From: Pseudomonas sp. TH41
GTDB lineage: Bacteria > Pseudomonadota > Gammaproteobacteria > Pseudomonadales > Pseudomonadaceae
DNA: 64,000 nt
Direction of reading: 5' to 3'
Assembly: GCF_016650695.1 (NCBI RefSeq)
Contig: NZ_JAEKFH010000003.1
Span: 2,934,001-2,998,000, forward strand
In this document: piece after piece, positions 44,781 through 57,198 of the stretch
Numbering within the stretch: position 1 is the stretch's first letter
Layout of the letters: the number at the start of each line of letters is the position of its first letter
Translations under genes and position numbers: made by a program
Notes under the pieces: generated by a model
What the model was told of the DNA's origin: nothing
What the model saw: the letters and a program-made list of their open reading frames with translations, nothing else
Databases searched by the model: none

Positions 44781-45752
44781 TTGCTATCTCCCATCCCGGT
44801 CACGATCCTCAGCGGCTTCCTCGGCGCCGGCAAGACCACGCTGTTGCGTCACCTGCTCAAAGCCGAGCACGGCCTGAAAATCGCCGTGATCGAAAACGAA
44901 TTCAGTGACGCCGGCATCGACACCCAATTGTTGGGAGACGAACCGGTGCAAGTGATGACGCTGTCCAACGGCTGCGTCTGCTGCACCATCCATACCGACT
45001 TGACCAAAGCCCTGTACCTGCTGCTTGAACGCCTGGACAGTGGCGAAATCGCGTTCGACCGTCTGGTGATCGAATGCACCGGACTGGCCGACCCGGCACC
45101 GGTGGCACAAACCTTTTTCATCGATGAAGAACTGCGCGAGCGCTACATCCTCGACGGCATCATCACCCTGGTGGACGCGGCTCACGCCGACACTCACCTG
45201 ACCCAGACCATCGCCCAGGCGCAGATCGGTTTCGCCGACCGTTTGTTGGTGAGCAAGCGCGATCTGGTGGACGAACCCACCTTTACCGCGCTCAGCGAGC
45301 GCCTGACCCGTATCAACCGTCGCGCACCGATCCGTGTGGTCGACCACGGCAAGATCGACCTGGCTGAATTACTCGACGTTCGCGGTTTCAACCTCAATGC
45401 CGACCTCGGTGGCGGCATGAGTTTGCGACCCGTGGGCAAGGCGCCTTCCATCGATCGTATTTCCAGCCTGGTGCTACGCACTGGCAAGCCGCTGGATATC
45501 GACAAGCTCAGCGAGTTTATGAACGAATTGCTGGAAGACCATGGCAAACAACTGCTGCGTTACAAAGGTGTGTTGAACATCGCGGGCGAACCGCGGCGCA
45601 TGGTGTTTCAGGGGGTGCTGAAGCTTTACGGCTTCGACTGGGACACAGAGTGGGCGGAAGACGAAACGCGCGAGAGCGTGATCGTGTTTATTGCCGACGA
45701 ATTACCGGAAGAGAAGATTCGTGAAGGGTTTGCGCGGGTGGCGGCGGAGTAA
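44781..45752 (+). CDS. yjiA: CobW/YjiA family GTPase
   Basis: This 323-residue G3E-family GTPase has Walker A in SGFLGAGKTTLL, the metal-binding CxCC motif in GCVCCTI, ECTGLADP as the Walker B region and SKRDLVD as the guanine-specificity motif. The C-terminal domain begins near SLVLRTGKPLD. The start is TTG at 44781 with GAAGGAG upstream. The family handles zinc or other metals. Its position after cstA-ybdD is a conserved neighbourhood, though a REP pair intervenes. Confidence 0.92.
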   Translation: MLSPIPVTILSGFLGAGKTTLLRHLLKAEHGLKIAVIENEFSDAGIDTQLLGDEPVQVMTLSNGCVCCTIHTDLTKALYLLLERLDSGEIAFDRLVIECTGLADPAPVAQTFFIDEELRERYILDGIITLVDAAHADTHLTQTIAQAQIGFADRLLVSKRDLVDEPTFTALSERLTRINRRAPIRVVDHGKIDLAELLDVRGFNLNADLGGGMSLRPVGKAPSIDRISSLVLRTGKPLDIDKLSEFMNELLEDHGKQLLRYKGVLNIAGEPRRMVFQGVLKLYGFDWDTEWAEDETRESVIVFIADELPEEKIREGFARVAAE

Positions 45753-45781
45753 GGCCTGACATTTTCAGCGGGCCTGATGCT

Positions 45782-45880
45782 GCCATCGCGAGCAAGCTCG
45801 CTCCCACAATTGATCGGTGTCGGCCACAGGAGATTGGTCACACAGAGATTCAATGTGGGAGCGAGCTTGCTCGCGATGGC
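45782..45880. repeat. REP pair (REPIN), GTGGGAGCGAGC subtype
   Basis: Arms GCCATCGCGAGCAAGCTCGC and complement lie between the convergent GTPase and GntR genes. The right arm ends 4 bases before the GntR stop. Confidence 0.9.
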
Positions 45881-45883
45881 GAT

Positions 45884-46573
45884 TTAACCGGCGACTCGAC
45901 TCTCGCTCATTGTCAGTCCCGACTGGTGTAAGGTTTCTTCCAGATGATCCAGATGCTGGCTCAGTGATTTCTCGGCCGCCACGGCATCCCCACGCTCAAC
46001 CGCCTCTACAATTTTCTGATGCAACTGCCACACGCAATGACCCTCCGCCCAAGCATCAAACTGCGCAATTGCCAGCGAAGTAACAGGCACCAAGCTACCC
46101 AGAAAATGCGCTAACGGCGCATTCCCCGCCATTTCCGCCAACCGCAAATGAAACTCCCCCGACAATCGGATGGCTGGCCCGCGCGCTGTACAGTGGCGCT
46201 CGCAATCGATCAACGCGCGCAGACGTTTCAAGTCGTGCGGGCGAGGCTGCTGACAAGCCAGGCGCACCAGGGTGATCTCGGTCAGCCGTCGGGCATGCAA
46301 CGTCTGCCGGGTCTGGTCAGTATCAAGCGCGGCGACCCGGGGACGATGGTGGGTGCGCAGGACAACGATCTGCTGATGGGACAGTCGCGTCAGTACGCCA
46401 CGAATGTCACTGCGTCGCACGTTGAACATCTGCGCCAGGCTTTCTTCGGTAAAGCGACTGGCCGCATGGATGCGCTGTTCGAGAATGGCGTCGAAGATAC
46501 GCGAGTAGAGGTCATCCACCGGCGGGGGAAAGGGCAGGGCAGTTAGAGTCTGCGGTGAAGCGAAGCTGTTCAT
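45884..46573 (-). CDS. GntR/FCD family regulator (divergent HTH)
   Basis: This 229-residue FadR-type regulator has an N-terminal winged HTH (DDLYSRIFDAILEQRIHAASRFTEESLAQMFNVRRSDIRGVLTRLS), somewhat divergent from the consensus. It also has an FCD helical domain with FHLRLAEMAGNAPLAHFL and QHLDHLEETL, where the metal-binding His residues are expected. It lies 25 bases downstream of the second FCD regulator gene, on the same strand. The ligand is unknown; organic acids are usual. Confidence 0.88.
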   Translation of the reverse strand: MNSFASPQTLTALPFPPPVDDLYSRIFDAILEQRIHAASRFTEESLAQMFNVRRSDIRGVLTRLSHQQIVVLRTHHRPRVAALDTDQTRQTLHARRLTEITLVRLACQQPRPHDLKRLRALIDCERHCTARGPAIRLSGEFHLRLAEMAGNAPLAHFLGSLVPVTSLAIAQFDAWAEGHCVWQLHQKIVEAVERGDAVAAEKSLSQHLDHLEETLHQSGLTMSESRVAG

Positions 46574-46598
46574 GGCCTGTCTCCAGTTCCAAGGGGGT

Positions 46599-47303
46599 TC
46601 AACCGCCGAGGTTGTCGTCCGGGATGTTCAATTCGATGCCCATCCGTTGGCCTTCGCGAAGGATGTGGCGACGCATTTCCGCGCTGGCCTGGGCGCTATT
46701 CTTGCTGCGGATCGCGCGCACCACGGCTTCATTTTCCTCGAGGCGTTCTGCCAAATGCTCGGGCGAGTTGCGCAGTACGTCGGCGCTTTGCTTGAGGGCA
46801 TTGCTGGTCTGCTGAACCACGCTTTGGAAGATCGGGTTGGACGTCAGGGTGAACAACTCTTCGTGGAACGCGATGTAGGCGTTCACGCCGGCTTCGCTGT
46901 CATTGGCCTCCAGCGCTTCGCGCATGTCCATCAGGGTCAGGCGCAGTTGTCCTACTTCCTTGCTGCTGATCGATTGCGCGACCAAGCCGACGATGAACGG
47001 CTCAAGTGTGTAGCGCAGTTGCAGCACGTCTTCCAGGCTCGCGCCGGCCACCGCGCTGTCGTGGCTTTGGCTGTCGCTGAGATTGGCTTCCAGCACCACC
47101 ACGCCTTTGCCCGGCATCGAACGCACCAGGCCGAGTGTTTCCAGCACGATCACCGCTTCGCGCAGGCTCGGGCGGCTGATACCCAATTGTTCGGCCAGTT
47201 CACGCTGGCCCGGCAACATGTCGCCGGAGCGCCACTGACCCCGGGCCAATGCGGCCCTGAGTTTTTCTACCACTGAAGTTACGACGGTTGATGTGGTAAT
47301 CAC
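46599..47303 (-). CDS. FadR/GntR family regulator with FCD domain
   Basis: This 234-residue regulator has a canonical GntR HTH (SGDMLPGQRELAEQLGISRPSLREAVIVLETLGLV) and an FCD domain with the AYIAFHEELFTLTSNPIF and RRHILREGQRM segments. It lies between the DctA-like symporter gene (84-base gap with a single REP) and the second FCD regulator. It probably regulates the symporter in response to a carboxylic acid, by position. Confidence 0.92.
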   Translation of the reverse strand: MITTSTVVTSVVEKLRAALARGQWRSGDMLPGQRELAEQLGISRPSLREAVIVLETLGLVRSMPGKGVVVLEANLSDSQSHDSAVAGASLEDVLQLRYTLEPFIVGLVAQSISSKEVGQLRLTLMDMREALEANDSEAGVNAYIAFHEELFTLTSNPIFQSVVQQTSNALKQSADVLRNSPEHLAERLEENEAVVRAIRSKNSAQASAEMRRHILREGQRMGIELNIPDDNLGG

Positions 47304-47348
47304 TTGATTGCTCCATGAGCCTGTAAGGGCGGCGTCGCAGGCAAGATC

Positions 47349-47378
47349 AAAAGATCGCGGCCTGCGGCAGCTCCTACA
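47349..47378. repeat. Solitary REP, GATCGCAGCC family
   Basis: One arm only (AAAAGATCGCGGCCTGCGGC, then AGCTCCTACA) without an inverted partner. It lies between the symporter and FadR-type genes. Confidence 0.8.
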
Positions 47379-47387
47379 GAGGTGAAT

Positions 47388-48701
47388 TCAAAATTCCTGT
47401 TGATGTGCCGGTGCGACCGGTTTTCTCGACTGGAAGGTATAACCCGGCTGGCCGGAAAGCACCTTGTTCGCGCGCTGGATGTCGATGTCCTTTTCCCAGC
47501 GTGCAATGGCCACGGTCGCGACGCAGTTGCCAATCAGATTGGTCAGCGCGCGGCCGATGCCCATGAACCAGTCCACCGCCAGCACCAACACCAGGCCGAC
47601 CACCGGAATCGCCGGGATCGCCGTCAGTGTCGCCGCCAGAATCACCAGCGCCGAACCGGGAATGCCGTGGGCGCCTTTGGAGGTGATCAGTGACACCAGC
47701 AGGATTGTCAGCAGATCAGTCATGGCCAGCGGCGTGCCGGTGGCGTTGGCGATGAACACAATGGCCAGGGTCAGGTAGATCGAGAAGCCGTCCAGATTGA
47801 ACGAGTAACCCGTCGGAATCACCAGGCCGACCGTCGAGCTGCCGATGCCCAGATGCTCAAGTTTGCGCATGATCTGCGGCAGTACGGCGTCGGATGAAGC
47901 GGTCCCCATCACGATCAGCAGTTCTTCACGCAGGTACTTGAGCAGCGGCCACATTCGCAGGCCGGACAGGCGCATCACCAGGCCGAGAACCAGCGACACG
48001 AACGCCGCGCAGGTCAGGTAAAACAGGCCGACCAGGCTGCCCAGGTGCTGCAACGAGTCCAGGCCATATTTGCTGGTGGTGAAGGCGATGGCGCCGAACA
48101 CACCGATCGGCGCCAGGCGCACGATCATGCCCATGATGCGGAAAATCACGTGGCTCAGTTCATTGATCAGTCGGGAAATGCCGGAAGCCGCTTCGCCCAC
48201 CAGGTTCAGCGCGCTGCCGAACAACACGGAAAACAGCAGGACCTGCAGGATGTTGTTGTCGGCAAAGGCGCCAATCACCGAGGTCGGGATCAGGTCCATC
48301 AGGAACTGAGTGGTGGTGTGCATGTGTTGGCCGCGCTGGGCAATGTCCCCGATGTCGGCGGTGGACAGTTGATCCAGGTGAATATTCGCGCCACTGCCGA
48401 TGCCGGTGCTGAACGCGAACACCAGCCCGATCACCAGAGCGATGGTGGTCAGCACTTCGAAGTAAATCACCGATTTCAGGCCGATGCGCCCGACCTTCTT
48501 CAGGTCACCGGCACCGCTGATGCCGCTGACCACCACGCAGAACACGATCAGGCCAATGAGCATCTTGATTAGCTTGATGAAGCCGTCGCCGAGGGGTTTG
48601 AGCTGGGCGGAGTATTCGGGAAGGGTCAGCCCGCAGACGATGCCGAGCACCAGTCCAAGAACCACTTGAAGGAAGATTGAACGCGAGCACCATCTGAGCA
48701 T
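47388..48701 (-). CDS. Dicarboxylate/amino acid:cation symporter (DctA family)
   Basis: This 437-residue DAACS-family symporter starts IFLQVVLGLVLGIVCGLTLPEYS. The family signatures are present: MGTASSDAVLPQIMRKLEHLG (serine-rich hairpin), PTGYSFNLDGFSIYLTLA and LITSKGAHGIPGSALVILAATL. Substrates are C4-dicarboxylates or related acids. It is transcribed ahead of two FCD regulator genes. A main DctA role cannot be separated from that of a paralogue with a narrower substrate. Confidence 0.92.
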   Translation of the reverse strand: MLRWCSRSIFLQVVLGLVLGIVCGLTLPEYSAQLKPLGDGFIKLIKMLIGLIVFCVVVSGISGAGDLKKVGRIGLKSVIYFEVLTTIALVIGLVFAFSTGIGSGANIHLDQLSTADIGDIAQRGQHMHTTTQFLMDLIPTSVIGAFADNNILQVLLFSVLFGSALNLVGEAASGISRLINELSHVIFRIMGMIVRLAPIGVFGAIAFTTSKYGLDSLQHLGSLVGLFYLTCAAFVSLVLGLVMRLSGLRMWPLLKYLREELLIVMGTASSDAVLPQIMRKLEHLGIGSSTVGLVIPTGYSFNLDGFSIYLTLAIVFIANATGTPLAMTDLLTILLVSLITSKGAHGIPGSALVILAATLTAIPAIPVVGLVLVLAVDWFMGIGRALTNLIGNCVATVAIARWEKDIDIQRANKVLSGQPGYTFQSRKPVAPAHQQEF

Positions 48702-48888
48702 GGGAGGAATCCTGGTCGGTGTCCTGGCAGCCGTGCGCGGGGCGCCGCAGATTCAGGACTTAATTATTGTGGTCTTACCGGTATGTCCAGTGCAGGCGCA
48801 GTCTACGCTCGGTTTTTTCCTGAGTGCAAGCAAAAATATTGAAATTGGCATGACCGGTCTGACCAGTTGTTTCAACTCCCCCAAAATC

Positions 48889-48964
48889 AAAAGATCGCAG
48901 CCTTCGGCAGCTCCTACAGGTGTACGCCGATCCATGTAGGAGCTGCCGAAGGCTGCGATCTTTT
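48889..48964. repeat. REP pair (REPIN), GATCGCAGCC family
   Basis: Perfect 30-base arms with a 16-base loop. It lies between the symporter's upstream region and the glyA terminator. Confidence 0.9.
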
Positions 48965-48981
48965 GATCTTTACGTCAGGCG

Positions 48982-49012
48982 AAAAAAAACCGGCCATCAC
49001 TGGCCGGTTTTT
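48982..49012 (-). terminator. Rho-independent terminator of glyA
   Basis: The stem CCGGCCA/TGGCCGG with loop TCAC is flanked by an A-run on one side and a T-run on the other. On the minus strand it lies ~25 bases past the glyA stop and ends in eight U residues. Confidence 0.9.
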
Positions 49013-49036
49013 CAGGGCTGCGGTTTAGCGGTGCAA

Positions 49037-50290
<1,254 letters not shown>

Positions 50291-50420
50291 GGCGGTCCTC
50301 AAGGATCGGGGCAGAAAAGGGGGGCATTCTAACCCAATGGGTTTTAGATGGCATATGAAAGGACATCATGTCGCAGACAAGTGGGCTTCATGACGGGATC
50401 AGTGGTGATCATGCGGGCCT

Positions 50421-50514
50421 CTTCGCGAGCAGGCTCGCTCCCACAGTGGATCTTTGGTGTTCACAAATTGTGTGTACACCCAAAAAACCTGTGGGAGCGA
50501 GCTTGCTCGCGAAG
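50421..50514. repeat. REP pair (REPIN), GTGGGAGCGAGC subtype
   Basis: The arms CTTCGCGAGCAGGCTCGCTC and complement (with one T/C difference) flank a loop with CACAAATTGTGTGTACACCC. It lies between glyA's leader and the GGDEF/EAL gene end. Confidence 0.9.
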
Positions 50515-50539
50515 GGGCCATCCGCAGCACCGCAAAACT

Positions 50540-53500
50540 TCAGTCAAACATGAACAGCGCATCATTACTGAACTGCGCTTCAAACCGGTTCGCCGGCATC
50601 GGCCGCCCAAACAGATAGCCCTGGACCTCATCGCAACCATGCTCGCGCAGGAAGTCGAGCTGCTCATGGGTTTCCACGCCCTCGGCGATCACCGCCAGAT
50701 TGAGGCTGTGGGCCATGGCGATAATCGCGCGGGCAATCTGCGCATCCTGTTCACCCGACGGCAGGCCATCGACAAAGGTGCGGTCGATTTTCAGCACGTC
50801 GATCGGGAACTGCTTGAGGTAGTTCAGCGATGAGTAACCGGTGCCAAAGTCATCAACCGCAATGCTCAGGCCGAGGTTTTTCAGCCCGGCGAGAATCTGC
50901 ATCGCTTCGCTGACTTCGCGCATCAGGATACTTTCCGTCAGTTCCAGCTCCAGACACGCCGGCGGCAGGCCGGCTTCCTTGAGGATGGTGGCGATCCGAG
51001 TCCCGAGCTGGCCATCGGAGAACTGCCGGGCCGAAATGTTGACCGATACCTTTGGCACGCGGACCTTGTTCTGATGCCAGGTCTTGAGCTGGCGACAGGC
51101 CTCGCTGATCACCCAGTCGCCGACATCGACGACCAGGCCGAGCTCTTCGAGCACCGGAATGAAGTCCCCCGGCGGCACCAGTCCACGACGTGGATGACGC
51201 CAGCGCAGCAGGGCTTCGGCGCCGGTCAAACGTTTGCCATCGCCGCTGAACTGCGGTTGGTAGTACAGAACGAATTCGTCTTGCTCCAGGGCGTGACGCA
51301 AATCGCTTTCCAGTTCCAGTCGCTCCAGGGCGCTGGCGTTCATGTCCGCCTGATAGAACTGGAAATTGTTCTTGCCGCGCTCTTTAGCGTGATACATCGC
51401 GGTGTCGGCGTTTTTCATCAGCTGGCTGAGTTCATTGCCGTCCTGTGGGCTCAGGGCGATCCCGATACTGGCCGTGACAAAGAACTCGCGGCCTTCGAGG
51501 ACGAACGGTTTCACCAGGCTGGCGAGAATCTGTTCGGCGACATGAATCGCCCGGTTCAAGGCGATTTCACGGTTGATGCGCGGTTGCAGCAGCAAGGTGA
51601 ACTCATCGCCGCCCATGCGGGCCACGGTGTCGTCATCGTCGACGCAGCCGAGCAGGCGTGTGGCCATATCCTTGAGCATGCGGTCGCCAGCGGCGTGGCC
51701 CAAAGAGTCGTTGATCGGCTTGAAGCGGTCCAGGTCGAGGAACATCAGCACGACCCAGGACTTCTGCCGTTCGGCCGATTGCAGCGCGGTGTGCAGGCGA
51801 TCCTGAAACAGCGTGCGGTTGGGCAGGTGAGTCAGGGCGTCGTAGTAGGCGAGACGGTGGATTCGCTGCTCACTGGCCTTGCGTTCGCTGATGTCGCTGA
51901 AGAAGGCTACGTAGCTGGCTAGGTCGCCTTCGTCATCCAGTACCGCGGTAATCCCGACCCAGGCCGGGTAATGCTCGCCATTGCGCCGCTTGAGCCAGAC
52001 TTCACCTTCCCAGGTGTTGTGCTGATGCAATTGCTTGAGCACGTAGCGCAAATGCGCTTCCTGTTGTTCATCGACGGTCAGCATGCTCGGCAACTGGTCG
52101 AGGACTTGTTCTACCGCATAACCGCTGACGCGACTGAAGGCTTCGTTGGCCTGGACAATATAGCCGGCCGGATCGGTAATCAGGATGGCCGAGGTCGAGT
52201 GCTCGAATACGGTCGCCGCCATGCGCAAGTCTTTCTCGGCCCGGCGCTGCTGGCTAATGTCACGACCGACGCCCAGCACACCTTCAAATGCACCCTGGTC
52301 GTCCCAGACCAATACCAGCCGTAGCTCAATGGGAATCTTGCGCCCATCGGCCCGCAGGCAATCGAATAAATACAGTTGGGTTTGCACCTGGTTGCGCAAC
52401 AGCGCCAATTGGTCGGGCTTATCCAGCGCTTTGTGAACCCGGTCCATCAGGTGGTAAATGCCGGTCAGCTGTTGTGGGTTGGCAATGGTCGATTGCCAGC
52501 CGTTCTGGAAAATCCAGCCGGCGTCGTAGCCCAGCACGGCTTGTACCGATGGGCTGACGTAATTGAGCTTCATCTTGCTGTCGGTGGAAAAAATCACGTC
52601 GCTGATGCTTTCGGCGAGCATCCGGTAGCGCTGTTCGCTGTCGCGCAGGGATTCGCTGGCTTCGATTTGTTCGGTGATGTCCTTGGCCACGCCAATGATC
52701 CGCGTGACCTGATCATGCTTGTCGCGCGCCAGGGCCTGTTCGCGAATCTCGAAACGCCGCCACTTACCGTCCCGGTGCCGGAAACGCAGCTGGCACTGGA
52801 GCAACTGCCTGTAGCCAGCGTGTCGCTGTTCCTGACGCGAGCGGTGGTAGAAATCGGCATCTTCGGGGTGCAGGAGTATTTCCCAGAAATACTCGCCCAT
52901 CTGGTGCAACTCGGTACGGTTGTAACCGAGCCTCTGGCCCAGGTGGTGGTTGCTGAAGATCATCCGCTGGCTGATCACGTCTTGCACATAGAGGTGATCC
53001 GGCACGGTGCGCACCACGTCGGACCAGAATCCTTCACGTTCCAGCAGCGACAGTTCGATGAGCTTGCGGCTGGTGATGTCGGTGATGCTCAGGATCACCG
53101 CGTTGTAGTCGTCCAGGTCTTCCGGCAGCCGCAGCACCAGCCACAGGTGCTGGTCGTGGCCATTGGCGTCCTGGAGTTTGATTTCCAGCTCAAGCTGATT
53201 CTGCTGGTTGAGCACCGCCTCGAGCATTTGATAGCCGATATCGGTGCCGTCCAGTGGGCCGCCATCGATCAGCAGTTTCCAGGCTTGATCGCGGGAATTG
53301 ACGTTGAGCAGTTGCAGCGCAACCTGGTTGACCTCAGTGACGCGCAGCTCCTTGAGCAATGATTGACGTTGCGACGGGGTCTGCAGCCAGGCCTGCAATT
53401 GCTCGTTATTTTGCAGCTGGGCCTTGTCGAAGGCGCTTTTAAGCCCGCAGACGTCGAGCACACACAGAGCGACGCCGGTGCCTTCGAAAATATCCTGATA

Positions 53501-54388
53501 GCGCCGACGCCCTTCGTGCAGTTGACGTTGCCGGCGGCGCATGTTCAGCAGAACGATGAAGGGTAACAGGGAGAACGCCAGGCCCAGCAGGCATTTGCCG
53601 ATGAATGCCGGCAGCAGTTGTTCGAGGACCCGTTGTCGGTCGAACAGCCCGCGCAATTGCCAGTCGCTGCTGCTCAAGGGAACGGTCAGCACGCTGTCGG
53701 CTACATCGTCCGGGGTCAGCATTCCCGGATTGATCGAGGGCAGCCCTTCATCGCGACTGATGATCTGGTGATTGATGCGGTTTTCCACCAGCCACAGCGG
53801 GCGAATGCCGGCTTCATTTTGTTGGGTCAGTGAGGTGAAAAATGTCGGTGTCAGGCGCAGGGCCCAGTAACCACGGGTGCTGCCGCTGGCTTGATGCAGC
53901 AGCAGGTGCACCACCGAGCCGTCATCGGCATTACTGAAGTAGTGGGCCTGAGCGTGGCTGCGTCGGACGAGTTCGCTCAGGTAGTCGGCGTCCTCGCTGC
54001 TGGCAGCGCTGTCGCTGAGGATTTTCCCGGATGGACTGAGCAAGGCGAGGCTGCGCAATTCCGGTATCGATTGTTGCAACTTGCTCAGCAGCACCTGCAG
54101 TTCGTCGGCGCTTTGCGGTTGCTCGACGATCGGCAGCAGGTTGAGGGCAATTTGCGCTTTCAGTGTCATGTTCAGGCTGACTTGCGCGGCCAGGTCGGCG
54201 GTGTAATCGATGGTGTACTGACGCTGGCTTTTCTGGGTGGCGCGAAGTTGATCCAGCAGCTGCCAGAACAGCAGTGCAAGCAACAACAACACCAGCATGG
54301 CCAATGCGCTCTTCAACGTTCCGCGCAGGGGGGAGCCGGGTGCGACAGCGGGTGCACTGGTGGTCAGGGGCGGAGTGACATTAGACAA
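50540..54388 (-). CDS. PAS-GGDEF-EAL c-di-GMP turnover protein
   Basis: This 1282-residue protein has a membrane helix at ~28-46, a periplasmic sensor part of ~220 residues and a second helix at ~265-285. About four PAS-like modules follow between residues 295 and 825. A GGDEF domain (ARMGGDEF near residue 926) and a C-terminal EAL domain ([29 protein letters not shown]) come last. The GGDEF motif is intact, but the RxxD inhibitory site just before it reads DDDD, so product inhibition is unlikely. The EAL residues look complete, so phosphodiesterase activity is likely. The signal is unknown. Confidence 0.93.
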   Translation of the reverse strand: MSNVTPPLTTSAPAVAPGSPLRGTLKSALAMLVLLLLALLFWQLLDQLRATQKSQRQYTIDYTADLAAQVSLNMTLKAQIALNLLPIVEQPQSADELQVLLSKLQQSIPELRSLALLSPSGKILSDSAASSEDADYLSELVRRSHAQAHYFSNADDGSVVHLLLHQASGSTRGYWALRLTPTFFTSLTQQNEAGIRPLWLVENRINHQIISRDEGLPSINPGMLTPDDVADSVLTVPLSSSDWQLRGLFDRQRVLEQLLPAFIGKCLLGLAFSLLPFIVLLNMRRRQRQLHEGRRRYQDIFEGTGVALCVLDVCGLKSAFDKAQLQNNEQLQAWLQTPSQRQSLLKELRVTEVNQVALQLLNVNSRDQAWKLLIDGGPLDGTDIGYQMLEAVLNQQNQLELEIKLQDANGHDQHLWLVLRLPEDLDDYNAVILSITDITSRKLIELSLLEREGFWSDVVRTVPDHLYVQDVISQRMIFSNHHLGQRLGYNRTELHQMGEYFWEILLHPEDADFYHRSRQEQRHAGYRQLLQCQLRFRHRDGKWRRFEIREQALARDKHDQVTRIIGVAKDITEQIEASESLRDSEQRYRMLAESISDVIFSTDSKMKLNYVSPSVQAVLGYDAGWIFQNGWQSTIANPQQLTGIYHLMDRVHKALDKPDQLALLRNQVQTQLYLFDCLRADGRKIPIELRLVLVWDDQGAFEGVLGVGRDISQQRRAEKDLRMAATVFEHSTSAILITDPAGYIVQANEAFSRVSGYAVEQVLDQLPSMLTVDEQQEAHLRYVLKQLHQHNTWEGEVWLKRRNGEHYPAWVGITAVLDDEGDLASYVAFFSDISERKASEQRIHRLAYYDALTHLPNRTLFQDRLHTALQSAERQKSWVVLMFLDLDRFKPINDSLGHAAGDRMLKDMATRLLGCVDDDDTVARMGGDEFTLLLQPRINREIALNRAIHVAEQILASLVKPFVLEGREFFVTASIGIALSPQDGNELSQLMKNADTAMYHAKERGKNNFQFYQADMNASALERLELESDLRHALEQDEFVLYYQPQFSGDGKRLTGAEALLRWRHPRRGLVPPGDFIPVLEELGLVVDVGDWVISEACRQLKTWHQNKVRVPKVSVNISARQFSDGQLGTRIATILKEAGLPPACLELELTESILMREVSEAMQILAGLKNLGLSIAVDDFGTGYSSLNYLKQFPIDVLKIDRTFVDGLPSGEQDAQIARAIIAMAHSLNLAVIAEGVETHEQLDFLREHGCDEVQGYLFGRPMPANRFEAQFSNDALFMFD

Positions 54389-54673
54389 GCTGAAATCCTG
54401 CGGATTGGCTGGACTGGCGCGACGTGCACTATAAGCCGGACGCCCGAAGGGCGGCTAGCATGCCTTGAGTTGTGGCAAAGTGCCAGTCCCGCCCGGCTGG
54501 ACTGCCTTCTGTCAATAAGGTAGCTTTGCCGGTTACGCGGGAGCGTTCCAGCTCCTAGAATCAGACTTTTTCAGCGTGCACGTATTGATAGCCATCAATC
54601 GGACGACGCGCACAGTCTGGCCGGGCTTCGCCTGCGCTCCAATCATTCATCTGTCACTGACCCAAGGTTCTCC

Positions 54674-56338
<1,665 letters not shown>

Positions 56339-56360
56339 TTCAGGTTGGCTGGATGAAAAA

Positions 56361-56388
56361 CGGAGCCTTCGGGGCTCCGTTTTTTTTG
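56361..56388 (+). terminator. Rho-independent terminator of ettA
   Basis: The stem CGGAGCC/GGCTCCG with loop TTCGG is followed by nine T residues, 22 bases after the ettA stop. Confidence 0.95.
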
Positions 56389-56417
56389 GAGGCTTTCAGT
56401 GGTACCGAGGTGCGACA

Positions 56418-56510
56418 TTCGCGAGCAAGCTCGCTCCCACAGGGGATTCGTGTTGGCTACAAATCTGGAATCCGCTGAAGATTTACTGTGGGAGCGAGCC
56501 TGCTCGCGAA
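56418..56510. repeat. REP pair (REPIN), GTGGGAGCGAGC subtype
   Basis: Arms TTCGCGAGCAAGCTCGCTCC and complement (one T/C difference) lie between the ettA terminator and the convergent GreB-like gene. Confidence 0.9.
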
Positions 56511-56517
56511 GGTGTCC

Positions 56518-57018
56518 TTAAGATCCCCCCACTTCTATGCCCAAGACTTCAATCACCAAATCCCCCACCGGCCGCTTCCACACCACCTCATCACCCACCT
56601 GCGCGCCCAACATCGCCCGTCCCAACGGCGAGCTCCAGTTGATCAACCCACTGGCAGCATCCGCCTGATCCTCGCCTACTAACTGCACGCGCTGTTCGTG
56701 GCCTTGTTCATCGGCAAAGGTCACCCAACTGCCTATTTGCACTTTTTCGGTGGAAGAGGCCGGTACAACCACCTGAGCGCTTTGCAGACGCTGATTGAAA
56801 TACCGCCAGTCACGGTCAAGGTCGGCCTGGCGCTGCTTGTCGGCCAATTCGCCCTTCGCGCTTTGTTCATTGAGCAGGTTCTGCACCTCGGCGACTTTCG
56901 CCTGCAACTGGGCAAGGCCTGCGGGCGTGACGTAGTTGGGCTGCGCGCTGACCTGCCGTTCGACTGGCTGATCGGCTTGCGCGGCGGCGTTATCTTCATT
57001 GACGAAAGCGCGACTCAT
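56518..57018 (-). CDS. GreA/GreB-family protein with shortened coiled coil
   Basis: This 166-residue protein has a Gln-rich, Ala-rich N-terminal extension (~27 residues), then the Gre start NYVTPAGLAQLQAKV. The C-terminal FKBP-like Gre domain is clear (KVQIGSWVTFADEQG, QLVGEDQAD, LINWSSPLGRAMLGAQVGDEV). The coiled coil between them is about 15 residues shorter than in GreB and lacks the GDRSENADY tip that carries the acidic residues. It probably binds RNA polymerase without stimulating transcript cleavage. It is monocistronic. Confidence 0.85.
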   Translation of the reverse strand: MSRAFVNEDNAAAQADQPVERQVSAQPNYVTPAGLAQLQAKVAEVQNLLNEQSAKGELADKQRQADLDRDWRYFNQRLQSAQVVVPASSTEKVQIGSWVTFADEQGHEQRVQLVGEDQADAASGLINWSSPLGRAMLGAQVGDEVVWKRPVGDLVIEVLGIEVGGS

Positions 57019-57119
57019 GGTTTTCTCCCGTTATAGGGTTTGGGCCATGCTCGCAGGCTTTTAGTTTCGATGTATGTCTGTCAGCGACGCTCTCTCGCAC
57101 TCCATAGGAAAGCAAGATC

Positions 57120-57195
57120 AAAAGATCGCAGCCTTCGGCAGCTCCTACCTTGGATTTCATCACCCTGTAGGAGCTGCCGCAGGCTGCGATCTTTT
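57120..57195. repeat. Hybrid REP pair, GATCGCAGCC family
   Basis: The left arm has the GCCTTCGGC form and ends CTCCTACC. The right arm has the GCCGCAGGC form. The two arms are therefore from different variants and pair imperfectly at two positions. It lies between the GreB-like and DUF4105 genes, ending 4 bases before the DUF4105 stop. Confidence 0.88.
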
Positions 57196-57198
57196 GAG

